Shown piece after piece: positions 1 through 7,079 of a stretch of 9,881 bases of DNA (its first letter is position 1; each line of letters begins with the position of its first letter). The translations under genes and the position numbers were made by a program. The stretch comes from an uncultured Oscillospiraceae bacterium. Its GTDB lineage: Bacteria > Bacillota > Clostridia > Oscillospirales > Oscillospiraceae. The stretch is from assembly GCA_944385595.1 (NCBI GenBank), contig CALWXY010000055.1, positions 1-9,881 of the forward strand, in the 5' to 3' direction. The notes under the pieces were generated by a model, which was given only the letters and a program-made list of their open reading frames with translations, was not told where the DNA came from and did no database searches.

Positions 1-1
1 C

Positions 2-250
2 GCCCACAACCCCGCCGTCGACTGCGCCATCGCCATGACGACGCTTGAGCTGCTGCTGCATGAGAAGAACGTCGCAACCTGCTGGGGCGGCTTCGCCACG
101 CGGCTCTTCGCCTCCGACCCCGCCCTCCTCGACCTCGCCGGTATCCCCGACGGCAAGCAGCTCTGCTGCACCCTAATGTGCGGCTACGCCGGCGAGCAGT
201 ACGGCGGCGTCCCGGCGCGTCCGGAGCTGCCCTGCGTGTGGAGGGACTGA
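2..250 (+). CDS. Nitroreductase family protein, C-terminal part (5' end outside window)
   Basis: The last 82 codons of a gene that enters from the left edge; the frame is open from base 2 to the TGA at 248-250. The peptide begins AHNPAVDCAIAMTTLELLLH and continues with a TCWGGF segment. The D-x-A-I-A-x-T-x-L-E-L-x-x-H pattern followed by (G)TCW(A/G)GF is typical of the C-terminal half of FMN-dependent nitroreductases, where this helix helps form the dimer interface and flavin pocket. Such enzymes reduce nitroaromatics, quinones or flavins with NAD(P)H; the substrate cannot be told from this fragment. The ATG at 35 is internal, not the start. mntP follows after only three bases and its ribosome binding site lies inside this gene's end, so the two are probably co-transcribed. 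Family assignment is fairly sure; subtype is unknown, and an N-terminal ferredoxin domain, present in some clostridial members, cannot be excluded. Confidence 0.8.
   Translation, partial: AHNPAVDCAIAMTTLELLLHEKNVATCWGGFATRLFASDPALLDLAGIPDGKQLCCTLMCGYAGEQYGGVPARPELPCVWRD
240..245 (+). promoter_or_regulatory. Ribosome binding site of mntP (supports TTG start)
   Basis: GGAGGG, 8 bases before the TTG at 254-256. It lies within the last codons of the nitroreductase gene, so translation of the two genes is probably coupled. It is the main reason for accepting the TTG start. Confidence 0.75.
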
Positions 251-253
251 GCC

Positions 254-814
254 TTGAGCCTGCTTGAGCTTTTCATCATAGCCGTCGGCCTCTCGATGGA
301 CGCCTTCGCCGTCTCCGTCTGCAAGGGGCTGTCCGTCGGCAGGGCGAGCGTGAGGCACTGTCTGATTGCCGGGCTGTATTTCGGCGTGTTCCAGGCCCTC
401 ATGCCGCTCATAGGCTTTGCGCTCGGCGTGCAGTTCAAGGAGCTGATCACCAGAGTCGACCACTGGATAGCCTTCATCCTGCTGGTGCTCATAGGCGCGG
501 GCATGGTGCGCGAGTCGCGCGGCGAGGCCGAGGCCGAGAGCCCCGATTTTTCGCCGAGGGCCATGTTCCCACTCGCCGTCGCCACCAGCATAGACGCCCT
601 CGCCGTCGGCGTGACCTTCGCCTTCCTGCGGGTCGAGATTGCGCCCGCCGTGAGCTTCATCGGCCTCACGACCTTCGTCCTCTCTGCCATAGGCGTCGGC
701 ATAGGCGCGGCCGCCGGGTCGCGCTGCAAGTCAGCGGCCGAGCTCTTCGGCGGGCTCGTGCTCATAGCCATGGGCGCGAAGATTCTGCTGGAACATCTTG
801 GATTTATAGGATAA
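254..814 (+). CDS. mntP: Manganese efflux pump MntP
   Basis: A 186-residue integral membrane protein of the MntP family (formerly DUF204/YebN), which exports Mn2+ across the cytoplasmic membrane and protects against manganese excess. It has the family's internal duplication: DAFAVS at residues 16-21 and SIDALAVG at 112-119. Asp16 and Asp114 correspond to the membrane aspartates needed for transport in the family. About six hydrophobic segments are visible (roughly 3-22, 36-58, 70-86, 103-124, 131-153, 163-184), split by a charged loop at 87-102. Length is normal for the family (about 180-190). The start is TTG at 254, supported by GGAGGG eight bases upstream and by the fit of the N-terminus to the family. 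No yybP-ykoY manganese riboswitch lies directly before it; if one exists it would have to be upstream of the nitroreductase gene, outside the window. Isoleucine codons are mostly ATA (9 of 16). Confidence 0.93.
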   Translation: MSLLELFIIAVGLSMDAFAVSVCKGLSVGRASVRHCLIAGLYFGVFQALMPLIGFALGVQFKELITRVDHWIAFILLVLIGAGMVRESRGEAEAESPDFSPRAMFPLAVATSIDALAVGVTFAFLRVEIAPAVSFIGLTTFVLSAIGVGIGAAAGSRCKSAAELFGGLVLIAMGAKILLEHLGFIG

Positions 815-838
815 AAAAGAGCCGCCAGTTGGCGGCTC
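814..838 (-). terminator. Terminator-like hairpin, T-tract on the - strand
   Basis: Perfect 8-bp stem GAGCCGCC (819-826) / GGCGGCTC (831-838) with loop AGTT. The A-run at 813-818 becomes a T-tract only when read on the - strand; on the + strand the hairpin is followed by TAAATC, so it is a poor terminator for mntP despite lying five bases after its stop. It is nearly identical to the hairpin at 1031-1050. Confidence 0.6.
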
Positions 839-1026
839 TAAATCTGCCGGAAAAGGCCGAGCCTTTTCCGGCACAAGAGAGTACAGTCCGCTGCGTCGCA
901 CTCGGCTACGCCTCGCACGCTTGCGGCCTGAGAAGTATTTTCTCCCACGCACATGTCGCGGGAGAAAATGATTTCATTTTATTCGCACCTGCGGGTGCGA
1001 ACTCTGCGAGGCACGCGTAAATTGAT
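839..1026. other. Structured non-coding intergenic region between convergent genes
   Basis: About 190 bases bracketed by two near-identical terminator hairpins. No convincing gene is present; the short open frames have no ribosome binding site and no recognisable protein. Besides the 845-873 hairpin it contains a 10-bp stem ATTTTCTCCC (937-946) / GGGAGAAAAT (960-969), an 8-bp stem TTCGCACC (982-989) / GGTGCGAA (994-1001), and a longer-range 8-bp pairing GCCTCGCA (910-917) / TGCGAGGC (1005-1012) that encloses the last two. Together these make a three-way junction. It may be a structured 3' UTR, a small RNA, or a dispersed REP/MITE-like intergenic repeat; the sequence alone cannot decide. Confidence 0.5.
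845..873. repeat. Perfect 13-bp inverted repeat
   Basis: TGCCGGAAAAGGC (845-857), loop CGA, GCCTTTTCCGGCA (861-873). A perfect 13-bp stem with a three-base loop that would form on either strand. There is no T-tract after it on either side, so it is not a standard terminator. It is the first hairpin inside the 839-1026 insert. Confidence 0.75.
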
Positions 1027-1055
1027 AAAAGAGCCGCCTGTTGGCGGCTCTTTTT
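1027..1055. terminator. Bidirectional rho-independent terminator (mntP / UroD-like gene)
   Basis: Stem GAGCCGCC (1031-1038) / GGCGGCTC (1043-1050), loop TGTT. T5 follows on the + strand (1051-1055) and A4 precedes (1027-1030), giving T4 on the - strand. It can end + transcripts coming from mntP and - transcripts from the gene ending at 1065. Confidence 0.85.
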
Positions 1056-1064
1056 GTTTGTTGC

Positions 1065-2303
1065 TTAATATTTTCCGTACTGGAGAGTGGTGTCGAACAT
1101 CGCGTGGAGGTTCTCAAGCGGGCATTTGTCGAGGACGATGGAGGTGTCCATGATGAAGCCGCCGCCGGGGGCGCAGATGTCGAGGACGCGCTTGGTCTCG
1201 TCCTTGACCTTGTCGGGCGTGCTGTACATGAGCGTCGCCGTCGGGACGTTGCCGCAGATGCAGGCCACCTGGCCGACGGTCTCCTTCGCGCGCTTGATGT
1301 CGACCTTCTCGAACATGTAGACGACCTTGCCCTTCGGCACGTCGCACAGCTGCTCGAGGCGGGTGTTGTAGTTGCCCTCGCAGAAGACGTAGGGCGTGAG
1401 GCCCGCGTCGATACCTGCCATCATCAGCTTCTTGAGGCCGGGCCAGTAGAACTTGGCGTAGGCCTCCGGGCTCATGAACTCATCGACGCCGGCGTGCAGC
1501 GGGATGAACAGATATTTATGCCCCATGGCGATGAGGCCGTTGAGCGTGGTGCTCAGGCACAGCTCGGTCATCACGTCGAGCGCCTCGAGCAGCTCGTCGG
1601 GGTGGGCGACGACGTCCATGACGCAGTTGATCATGCCGCGGAAGTTATCCGACAGCAGGTCGAACGGGCAGGTGCCGCCCATGGTGACCGCCATGGGGAC
1701 GCCCTCCTCCTCGGCGACCTTGAAGAACTCCGCGTTGCCCGCGAGGTAGTTCTTCGAGTGCACCGCGGCCTGCTGCAGCGCGTCGATGGCGAAGCGCACG
1801 TCGGGGTCGTCGAACACGGAGACGCCCGCGAAAATCGCCATCTCGCAGAGGTTGTGGAAGTTCAGCTTGGAGAGGCCGGCCAGCGCCTTGTAGCGGCGCG
1901 GCAGCCATTTTGTGAGTATGAAGTGGGTCGGGTCGAAGCAGAACTCCTTGTACTCGTCGGCGTACATGAACTCGCCGTCGAGAATCTGGAAGGACTGGTC
2001 GAGACCGATGCCGTGTCTCGCGCCCGGCCAGCGCATGAACGTGCAGTCCAGCGCCTCAAGAGCGTTGATATCGTAGTGGGCGGGGCCCCAGACGGCGTCC
2101 GGCTGGAACTCGCGCAGGTATTTCCTGAGGCCGGGGATGATATTGTGCACATCGGACAGGGTGGCGTAGGTGGGGATGCCGTAAGCGTTGGCGTAGAAGA
2201 AGTTCATCTTGGGGACTATGGGCACGCGGTCGGCCTGACCGAGGCCGACGGTGGTCTCCATACGTTTTTGCCGCTCGAGATAGAGTTCCTGATTGGTCGC
2301 CAT
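1065..2303 (-). CDS. Uroporphyrinogen decarboxylase superfamily protein (probable methyltransferase-like, not HemE)
   Basis: A 412-residue cytoplasmic protein of the UROD/MtaA TIM-barrel superfamily, which contains HemE and corrinoid-dependent methyltransferases (methylcobamide:CoM or tetrahydrofolate type). Supporting segments are EKVDIKRAKETVG, CICGNVPT (from residue 348) and APGGGFIMDT (378-387), typical of the C-terminal half. The HemE N-terminal substrate motif (R-x-P-V-W-x-M-R-Q-A-G-R) is missing, so it is not the haem enzyme. By my manual alignment the zinc ligands H-x-C...C of MtaA-type CoM methyltransferases are mostly lost: the region reads VFCEG (Cys308 kept, His replaced by Val306) and the distal Cys is a Gly in PGGGF. 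The start is ATG 2303, with TAAGGAGGG eight bases before it; the frame extends to 2366 but that would lie upstream of the promoter -10. It appears to be monocistronic, and no corrinoid protein or activase gene lies beside it. The substrate is unknown. Confidence 0.82.
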   Translation of the reverse strand: MATNQELYLERQKRMETTVGLGQADRVPIVPKMNFFYANAYGIPTYATLSDVHNIIPGLRKYLREFQPDAVWGPAHYDINALEALDCTFMRWPGARHGIGLDQSFQILDGEFMYADEYKEFCFDPTHFILTKWLPRRYKALAGLSKLNFHNLCEMAIFAGVSVFDDPDVRFAIDALQQAAVHSKNYLAGNAEFFKVAEEEGVPMAVTMGGTCPFDLLSDNFRGMINCVMDVVAHPDELLEALDVMTELCLSTTLNGLIAMGHKYLFIPLHAGVDEFMSPEAYAKFYWPGLKKLMMAGIDAGLTPYVFCEGNYNTRLEQLCDVPKGKVVYMFEKVDIKRAKETVGQVACICGNVPTATLMYSTPDKVKDETKRVLDICAPGGGFIMDTSIVLDKCPLENLHAMFDTTLQYGKY

Positions 2304-2311
2304 GTGGTTTA

Positions 2312-2320
2312 CCCTCCTTA
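2312..2320 (-). promoter_or_regulatory. Ribosome binding site fixing the UroD-like start
   Basis: TAAGGAGGG on the - strand, eight bases before ATG 2303. It rules out the longer reading that begins at 2366. Confidence 0.85.
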
Positions 2321-2356
2321 TATTAGTGCCTTTTGTGGTCAAAATGCCCTGTCTGC

Positions 2357-2385
2357 ATTTTAGCACATCTCGTATATTTGGTCAA
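2357..2385 (-). promoter_or_regulatory. Sigma-A promoter of the UroD-like gene
   Basis: -35 TTGACC (2385-2380), 17-base spacer, -10 TAAAAT (2362-2357) preceded by TG one base upstream (extended -10). Expected transcription start near 2350, leaving a leader of about 47 bases. This is the best promoter match in the window. Confidence 0.8.
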
Positions 2386-2410
2386 TACGCTCAGTGCAAA
2401 GACTTTGTAA

Positions 2411-2441
2411 TAAAATAACAGGCCCGCTGTGCGGGCCTGTT
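2411..2441 (-). terminator. Rho-independent terminator after the DUF1275 gene
   Basis: Eleven-bp stem AACAGGCCCGC (2417-2427) / GCGGGCCTGTT (2431-2441) with a 3-base loop, starting five bases after the gene's stop. On the - strand it is followed by a T-rich tail (complement of 2411-2416). It separates this gene from the UroD-like promoter just downstream. Confidence 0.82.
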
Positions 2442-2445
2442 TTGA

Positions 2446-3111
2446 TTATTCCATTCTGTCCGAAAAAACGTCGCTTTTTAAAAACATCAGCCCGAAGGCC
2501 GCGCCGAGCGGTATGCAGGCGAAGAGCGAGCTGCGCTCTCCGAAGCGCGGGGCTATGGAGGCGCTGATTGTCGCGCCCACTACGAACGAGCCTATGAGCA
2601 GCCAGTAGACGTGCGCTCCGGCCTCGCCGCCCTGGAACACCTTTTTATATACCAGCTCCGAGGCGCTGCGCAGGTTGCCGGTGCACATCGTGGTCGCGCC
2701 CTTGCGGCCCTGGAACTTGCGGAAGGTCTCAAGCTGTATGGCGCTCACATACGACACCATCAGGCAGACCGCGAGATCCCAGTTCTCCGGCATGAACGAC
2801 ACGCCCAGCACCAGCACGCACTCGATAAGCAGCACCCACTGACGCCAGTGCAGCATGGTGAGGTCGAGGCGCTTCATCATCTCGGCGGTGAATATGCCGC
2901 AGGTGAACGCCGCCACCGACAGCACGTAAAACGCCGCACGCCTGTAGTCCCCGCCCGCCGCGCTTATGCCGAGCATCACGAGGTTTCCGGTCTCCGCCGT
3001 TGCGAACATGCCGCCCCGGCAGAGAAAGGTATATGCGTCCAGCATGCCGCCGCTAACTGCCAGCAGTATTCCCAGCGCCAGCGACTGCGACAGCTGTCTC
3101 CGATTATCCAA
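2446..3111 (-). CDS. DUF1275 (YoaK-like) integral membrane protein
   Basis: A 221-residue membrane protein of the DUF1275/YoaK family, whose biochemical role is not established. Characteristic pieces are GGMLDAYTFLCRGGMF (residues 21-36), AETGNLVMLG (39-48), then QLETFRKFQGRKG (126-138) and TMCTGNLRSA (141-150). The T-x-x/T-G-N-L motif thus occurs twice, about 100 residues apart, as usual in the family. Six hydrophobic segments are visible, approximately at 11-29, 58-76, 91-107, 111-127, 167-186 and 194-211. The start is TTG 3111, supported by GGAGG eight bases upstream; no in-frame ATG precedes the first conserved segment. It lies 66 bases after pckA in the same direction, with the pckA terminator in between, so its expression probably depends on read-through or on a promoter buried in the pckA end. 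Family sure, function unknown. Confidence 0.9.
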   Translation of the reverse strand: MDNRRQLSQSLALGILLAVSGGMLDAYTFLCRGGMFATAETGNLVMLGISAAGGDYRRAAFYVLSVAAFTCGIFTAEMMKRLDLTMLHWRQWVLLIECVLVLGVSFMPENWDLAVCLMVSYVSAIQLETFRKFQGRKGATTMCTGNLRSASELVYKKVFQGGEAGAHVYWLLIGSFVVGATISASIAPRFGERSSLFACIPLGAAFGLMFLKSDVFSDRME

Positions 3112-3119
3112 TTCCTGTT

Positions 3120-3124
3120 CCTCC
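3120..3124 (-). promoter_or_regulatory. Ribosome binding site of the DUF1275 gene (TTG start)
   Basis: GGAGG eight bases before TTG 3111. It begins only two bases after the T-tract of the pckA terminator, which leaves no room for a promoter between the two signals. Confidence 0.75.
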
Positions 3125-3126
3125 GT

Positions 3127-3155
3127 AAAAAGGACGCCGCTAAAAGCGGCGTCCT
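3127..3155 (-). terminator. Rho-independent terminator after pckA
   Basis: Eleven-bp perfect stem AGGACGCCGCT (3131-3141) / AGCGGCGTCCT (3145-3155), loop of three bases, followed on the - strand by a run of five T (3131-3127). It starts 22 bases after the pckA stop. Confidence 0.88.
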
Positions 3156-3177
3156 CTTGTTGCGCTGTTCAGTCGTC

Positions 3178-4743
<1,566 letters not shown>

Positions 4744-4749
4744 GATAAT

Positions 4750-4755
4750 CCTCCT
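4750..4755 (-). promoter_or_regulatory. Ribosome binding site fixing the pckA start
   Basis: AGGAGG, six bases before ATG 4743. It chooses this start over the in-frame ATG at 4788. Confidence 0.85.
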
Positions 4756-4799
4756 AACAAAGCTTTTTCTGTTAAAAATGGAATACATTCTTAATCGAA

Positions 4800-4828
4800 A
4801 TTATAACAAACCGCTCGTCATAATTCCA
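4800..4828 (-). promoter_or_regulatory. Extended -10 promoter of pckA
   Basis: Perfect -10 TATAAT (4805-4800) with TG one base upstream (TGTTATAAT), and a weak -35 TGGAAT (4828-4823) at 17-base spacing, preceded by an A-rich stretch. Expected start near 4793, giving a leader of about 50 bases. A short inverted repeat, GAAT-two bases-ATTC (4781-4790), lies just downstream of the start and could be an operator, but it is too short to claim. The rest of the gap 4744-4949 holds no gene, and no convincing terminator for ksgA is visible there. Confidence 0.68.
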
Positions 4829-4949
4829 GTCTATTTTTATTGCCGAAACCAAGTTTATACAATAAGAACCGTAACCGGCTTCAATGTCCGGGGAATTTTA
4901 CGCTAATTCACCAAAAGAATTTTCACGCTTTCATAACAGCGCCTTATGC

Positions 4950-5804
4950 TCAGAGCTTTGCGAGCTCGTCCGCGAGCGCGGCGAACTCCGCTATGCCCAG
5001 CCGCTCGCCGCGCTCGCGCGCGTCTATGCCCGCGGCCGCGATTGCGGCGGCTATCGCGTCCTTCCCGGCGGGGAAGGCAGAGCCGAGGGCGTTCGGCAGC
5101 GTCTTGCGGCGCTGCGCGAAGGCGGCGCGCACAGTTTTGAACAGCAGCTCCTCGCTCACGACCTCCGCCGGAGGCTCGGCGCGGCGGCGCAGTCTTATGA
5201 CGCTGGACGTCACCTTCGGCTGAGGGATGAAGCAGCCGGGCGGCACATCGAACAGTATTTCCGGCTCGGTGTACCACTGTGTGAACACGGAGAACGCCCC
5301 GTAGTCCGCGCTGCCGGGCGCGGCGGCGAGGCGGCGCGCCACCTCGCGCTGTATCATCACGGTTATGCACTCCAGCCTGCGGCACTCGTACAGCTTCGCG
5401 AGCACGGGGGTCGTGATGTTATACGGCAGATTCGCGCAGGCGACGCAGCGGCGGTCTCCGAAGCGCTCTGTGAGCATGGCGTCGAGATCGGCTCTCATAG
5501 CATCCCCGAAAAACACCTCGACATTCGCGTGCGGCGCCATGGTCTCGGCGAGCACCGGCTCGAGCGAGCGGTCTAGCTCTATGGCGAGCACGTTCCCCGC
5601 GCGCAGCGCGAGCTGCTGAGTGAGGCAGCCCATGCCGGGGCCTTTCTCCAGCACGGCGGAGCCGGAGTCCGCGAGGCACTCCGCCGCTATGCGCTCCGGC
5701 ACCCACGCGGCGGTGAGGAAGTTCTGTCCCTTGGCCTTGGAGAAGCGGAAGCCGTTTTTCGCCAGCAGCTCCTTTATGACCGAGACGTCCGTGAGCCTCA
5801 TCAT
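4950..5804 (-). CDS. ksgA: 16S rRNA (adenine1518/1519-N6)-dimethyltransferase RsmA/KsgA
   Basis: A 284-residue SAM-dependent enzyme that dimethylates two adjacent adenines in the 3'-terminal hairpin of 16S rRNA late in 30S assembly; its loss classically gives kasugamycin resistance. Motifs in order: KGQNFL (25-30), SAM motif I EKGPGMG (53-59), AIELD (74-78), GDA (100-102), catalytic motif IV NLPYNITTP (125-133), MIQREVARRLAA (150-161), YGAFSVFTQ (168-176) and FIPQPKVTSSV (192-202). Motif I has Lys where EIGPG is usual, a mild oddity. Length is normal (270-295). The ATG at 5804 overlaps the TGA of the upstream gene (ATGA) and has AGAAGG seven bases before it; a second ATG at 5801 is possible but is spaced ten bases. 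It is the last gene of the translation cluster and probably translationally coupled to trmD-GNAT. Confidence 0.95.
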   Translation of the reverse strand: MMRLTDVSVIKELLAKNGFRFSKAKGQNFLTAAWVPERIAAECLADSGSAVLEKGPGMGCLTQQLALRAGNVLAIELDRSLEPVLAETMAPHANVEVFFGDAMRADLDAMLTERFGDRRCVACANLPYNITTPVLAKLYECRRLECITVMIQREVARRLAAAPGSADYGAFSVFTQWYTEPEILFDVPPGCFIPQPKVTSSVIRLRRRAEPPAEVVSEELLFKTVRAAFAQRRKTLPNALGSAFPAGKDAIAAAIAAAGIDARERGERLGIAEFAALADELAKL

Positions 5805-7078
5805 ACGAGCACCTTCTCGAATGCTATGCGCTCGTGACCGGCCTCCGGGCCGGAGGCGAGGCTTATCGAGCCGCAGCGCGCAAAGCCGCATTTGGCGAGC
5901 AGGCGCTGCATGGGCCGGTTGCCGGGGTGGGTGTCTATTCTGAGGCTGGCTCTGCCCCAGCCGAGGCTGAGATCCTCGGCCAGCGCGAACATCTGCCGCG
6001 CCACGCCGCTGCCGCGGCAGTCCTCCGACACGGCGACGCGGTGTATTCCCGTGTAGTTCCCGCCGGGCGTGAGCCACGCGCCGTCGATGACGGCGTAGGA
6101 GGGGTCGTCCTCCGGCACTATGGCCATGACGGAGACTATCTGCCCCTCGTCCCCGAACACCCAGCACCAGCCGCGCTCCATGTCCCGCTCGAACTCCGCG
6201 CGGGACGGGTAGCCGCTCTGCCACTGGTCCAGCCCCTGCGAGGCGAGAAAGCGCTGCGCCGAGCCGACTATCTCCATTATCCTGTCGAGGTCGGCGCTCT
6301 CGCCGCGGCGGTAGTCGAATATGCGCGGCTCAAGCCCGCGCTCTTTTTTAATCTCGTCCATCAGCCGCAGATCCTCCTTGGAGGTCAGCTGAAGCTTCTC
6401 GAACATGTCCGGGCGCTTGTCCATGGTGCGCTCGAGGCACTTTTTGCGCCGCCAGACGCGGACGTTCTCGTGGTTGCCGGAGAGCAGCACCTCCGGCACC
6501 GCCCTGCCCTCCCAGACCTCCGGGCGGGTGTACTGCGGGTACTCGAGGACTCCGTCCCAGTGGCTCTCGCCGGTGAAGCACTCCTCGTCGGCCAGGACGC
6601 CCGGAACCATGCGGCACACGCAGTCGGCCACGGCCATGGCCGCTATCTCGCCGCCGGTGAGCACGAAGTCGCCGAGCGACAGCTCCTCGTCGACGCACTC
6701 CTCTATAAAGCGCTCGTCTATGCCCTCGTAGTGGCCGCAGACCAGCACGAGGTGGTCGTAGTCGCGCAGGAGGCGGCGCGCCTCGCCCTGGTTGAACGGC
6801 CTGCCCTGGGGCGACATGTATATGACCCGGCGGCGGCGCTCGCCCGCCTGCTCGACTATGTGGTCGAGGCAGGCCTTGAGCGGCTGCGCCATCATCACGC
6901 AGCCCCAGCCGCCGCCGTAGGGGTAGTCGTCGACCTGGAACTGCTTGTTGTCGGTGAAGTCGCGGATCTGGACGGCGTTTATCTCGACAACGCCCTTTTT
7001 CTCCGCGCGGCCTATGATGCTCTCGCCCAGCACGTGCGACACCGAGTCGGGTAACAGCGTCATTATATCTATCCGCAT
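5801..7078 (-). CDS. trmD: TrmD tRNA (guanine37-N1)-methyltransferase fused to a C-terminal GNAT acetyltransferase domain
   Basis: A 425-residue protein; ordinary TrmD has about 240-250. Residues 1-250 are a complete SPOUT-class TrmD, which methylates G37 beside the anticodon and prevents +1 frameshifting: PYGGGWGCVMM (53-63), VCGHYEGIDERF (113-124), LSLGDFVLTGGE (133-144, trefoil knot), LEYPQYTRP (178-186, with Glu179 at the catalytic acid position) and VLLSGNHENV (197-206). Residues 253-425 are a full GNAT domain of a clostridial type usually seen as a separate ~165-residue protein: SADLDRIMEIV (261-271), LDQWQSGYP (283-291), IHRVAV then CRGSGVA (acetyl-CoA loop, 354-360), RIDTHPGNRPMQRLLAKCGF (380-399). 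There is no stop or separate start between them. ATG 7078 has GGAGGG eight bases upstream inside rimM and lies one base after the rimM stop. Both halves prefer ATA for isoleucine (18 of 22), arguing for native origin. Function of the GNAT half unknown. Confidence 0.93.
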   Translation of the reverse strand: MRIDIMTLLPDSVSHVLGESIIGRAEKKGVVEINAVQIRDFTDNKQFQVDDYPYGGGWGCVMMAQPLKACLDHIVEQAGERRRRVIYMSPQGRPFNQGEARRLLRDYDHLVLVCGHYEGIDERFIEECVDEELSLGDFVLTGGEIAAMAVADCVCRMVPGVLADEECFTGESHWDGVLEYPQYTRPEVWEGRAVPEVLLSGNHENVRVWRRKKCLERTMDKRPDMFEKLQLTSKEDLRLMDEIKKERGLEPRIFDYRRGESADLDRIMEIVGSAQRFLASQGLDQWQSGYPSRAEFERDMERGWCWVFGDEGQIVSVMAIVPEDDPSYAVIDGAWLTPGGNYTGIHRVAVSEDCRGSGVARQMFALAEDLSLGWGRASLRIDTHPGNRPMQRLLAKCGFARCGSISLASGPEAGHERIAFEKVLV

Positions 7079-7079
7079 A

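Noticed and set aside
815..1055. CRISPR array or manganese riboswitch (yybP-ykoY)
   Set aside because: There are no regularly spaced repeats, and the region is downstream of mntP rather than upstream of it; no yybP-ykoY-like conserved core was recognised.
829..1153. Small + strand frames of 63-66 codons in the mntP-UroD intergenic region
   Set aside because: They cover the hairpins, have no ribosome binding sites and no recognisable protein; the nucleotide-level stems explain the sequence better.
1065..2303. HemE (haem biosynthesis)
   Set aside because: The superfamily fits, but the HemE substrate-binding N-terminal motif is absent and the protein is about 50 residues longer than usual HemE.
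1041..2363. 440-codon open frame on the + strand opposite the UroD-like gene
   Set aside because: Antisense shadow; it starts within the terminator hairpin loop, has no ribosome binding site, and its composition is low-complexity.
4893..4930. Two similar stretches GAATTTTACGCT and GAATTTTCACGCT, 25 bases apart, upstream of pckA
   Set aside because: Imperfect and AT-rich, well upstream of the promoter and with no third copy; probably chance, though a binding site cannot be excluded.
4950..6224. ksgA reading extended to 6224, adding a 140-residue N-terminus
   Set aside because: The extra part lies entirely over the GNAT-coding region in another frame and is Arg/Gly-rich shadow sequence; the family start and a ribosome binding site point to ATG 5804.
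5834..7054. Long + strand frame opposite trmD-GNAT, and a similar one at 8086-9501 opposite ffh
   Set aside because: Antisense shadows of well-recognised genes, with no start signals and no domain.
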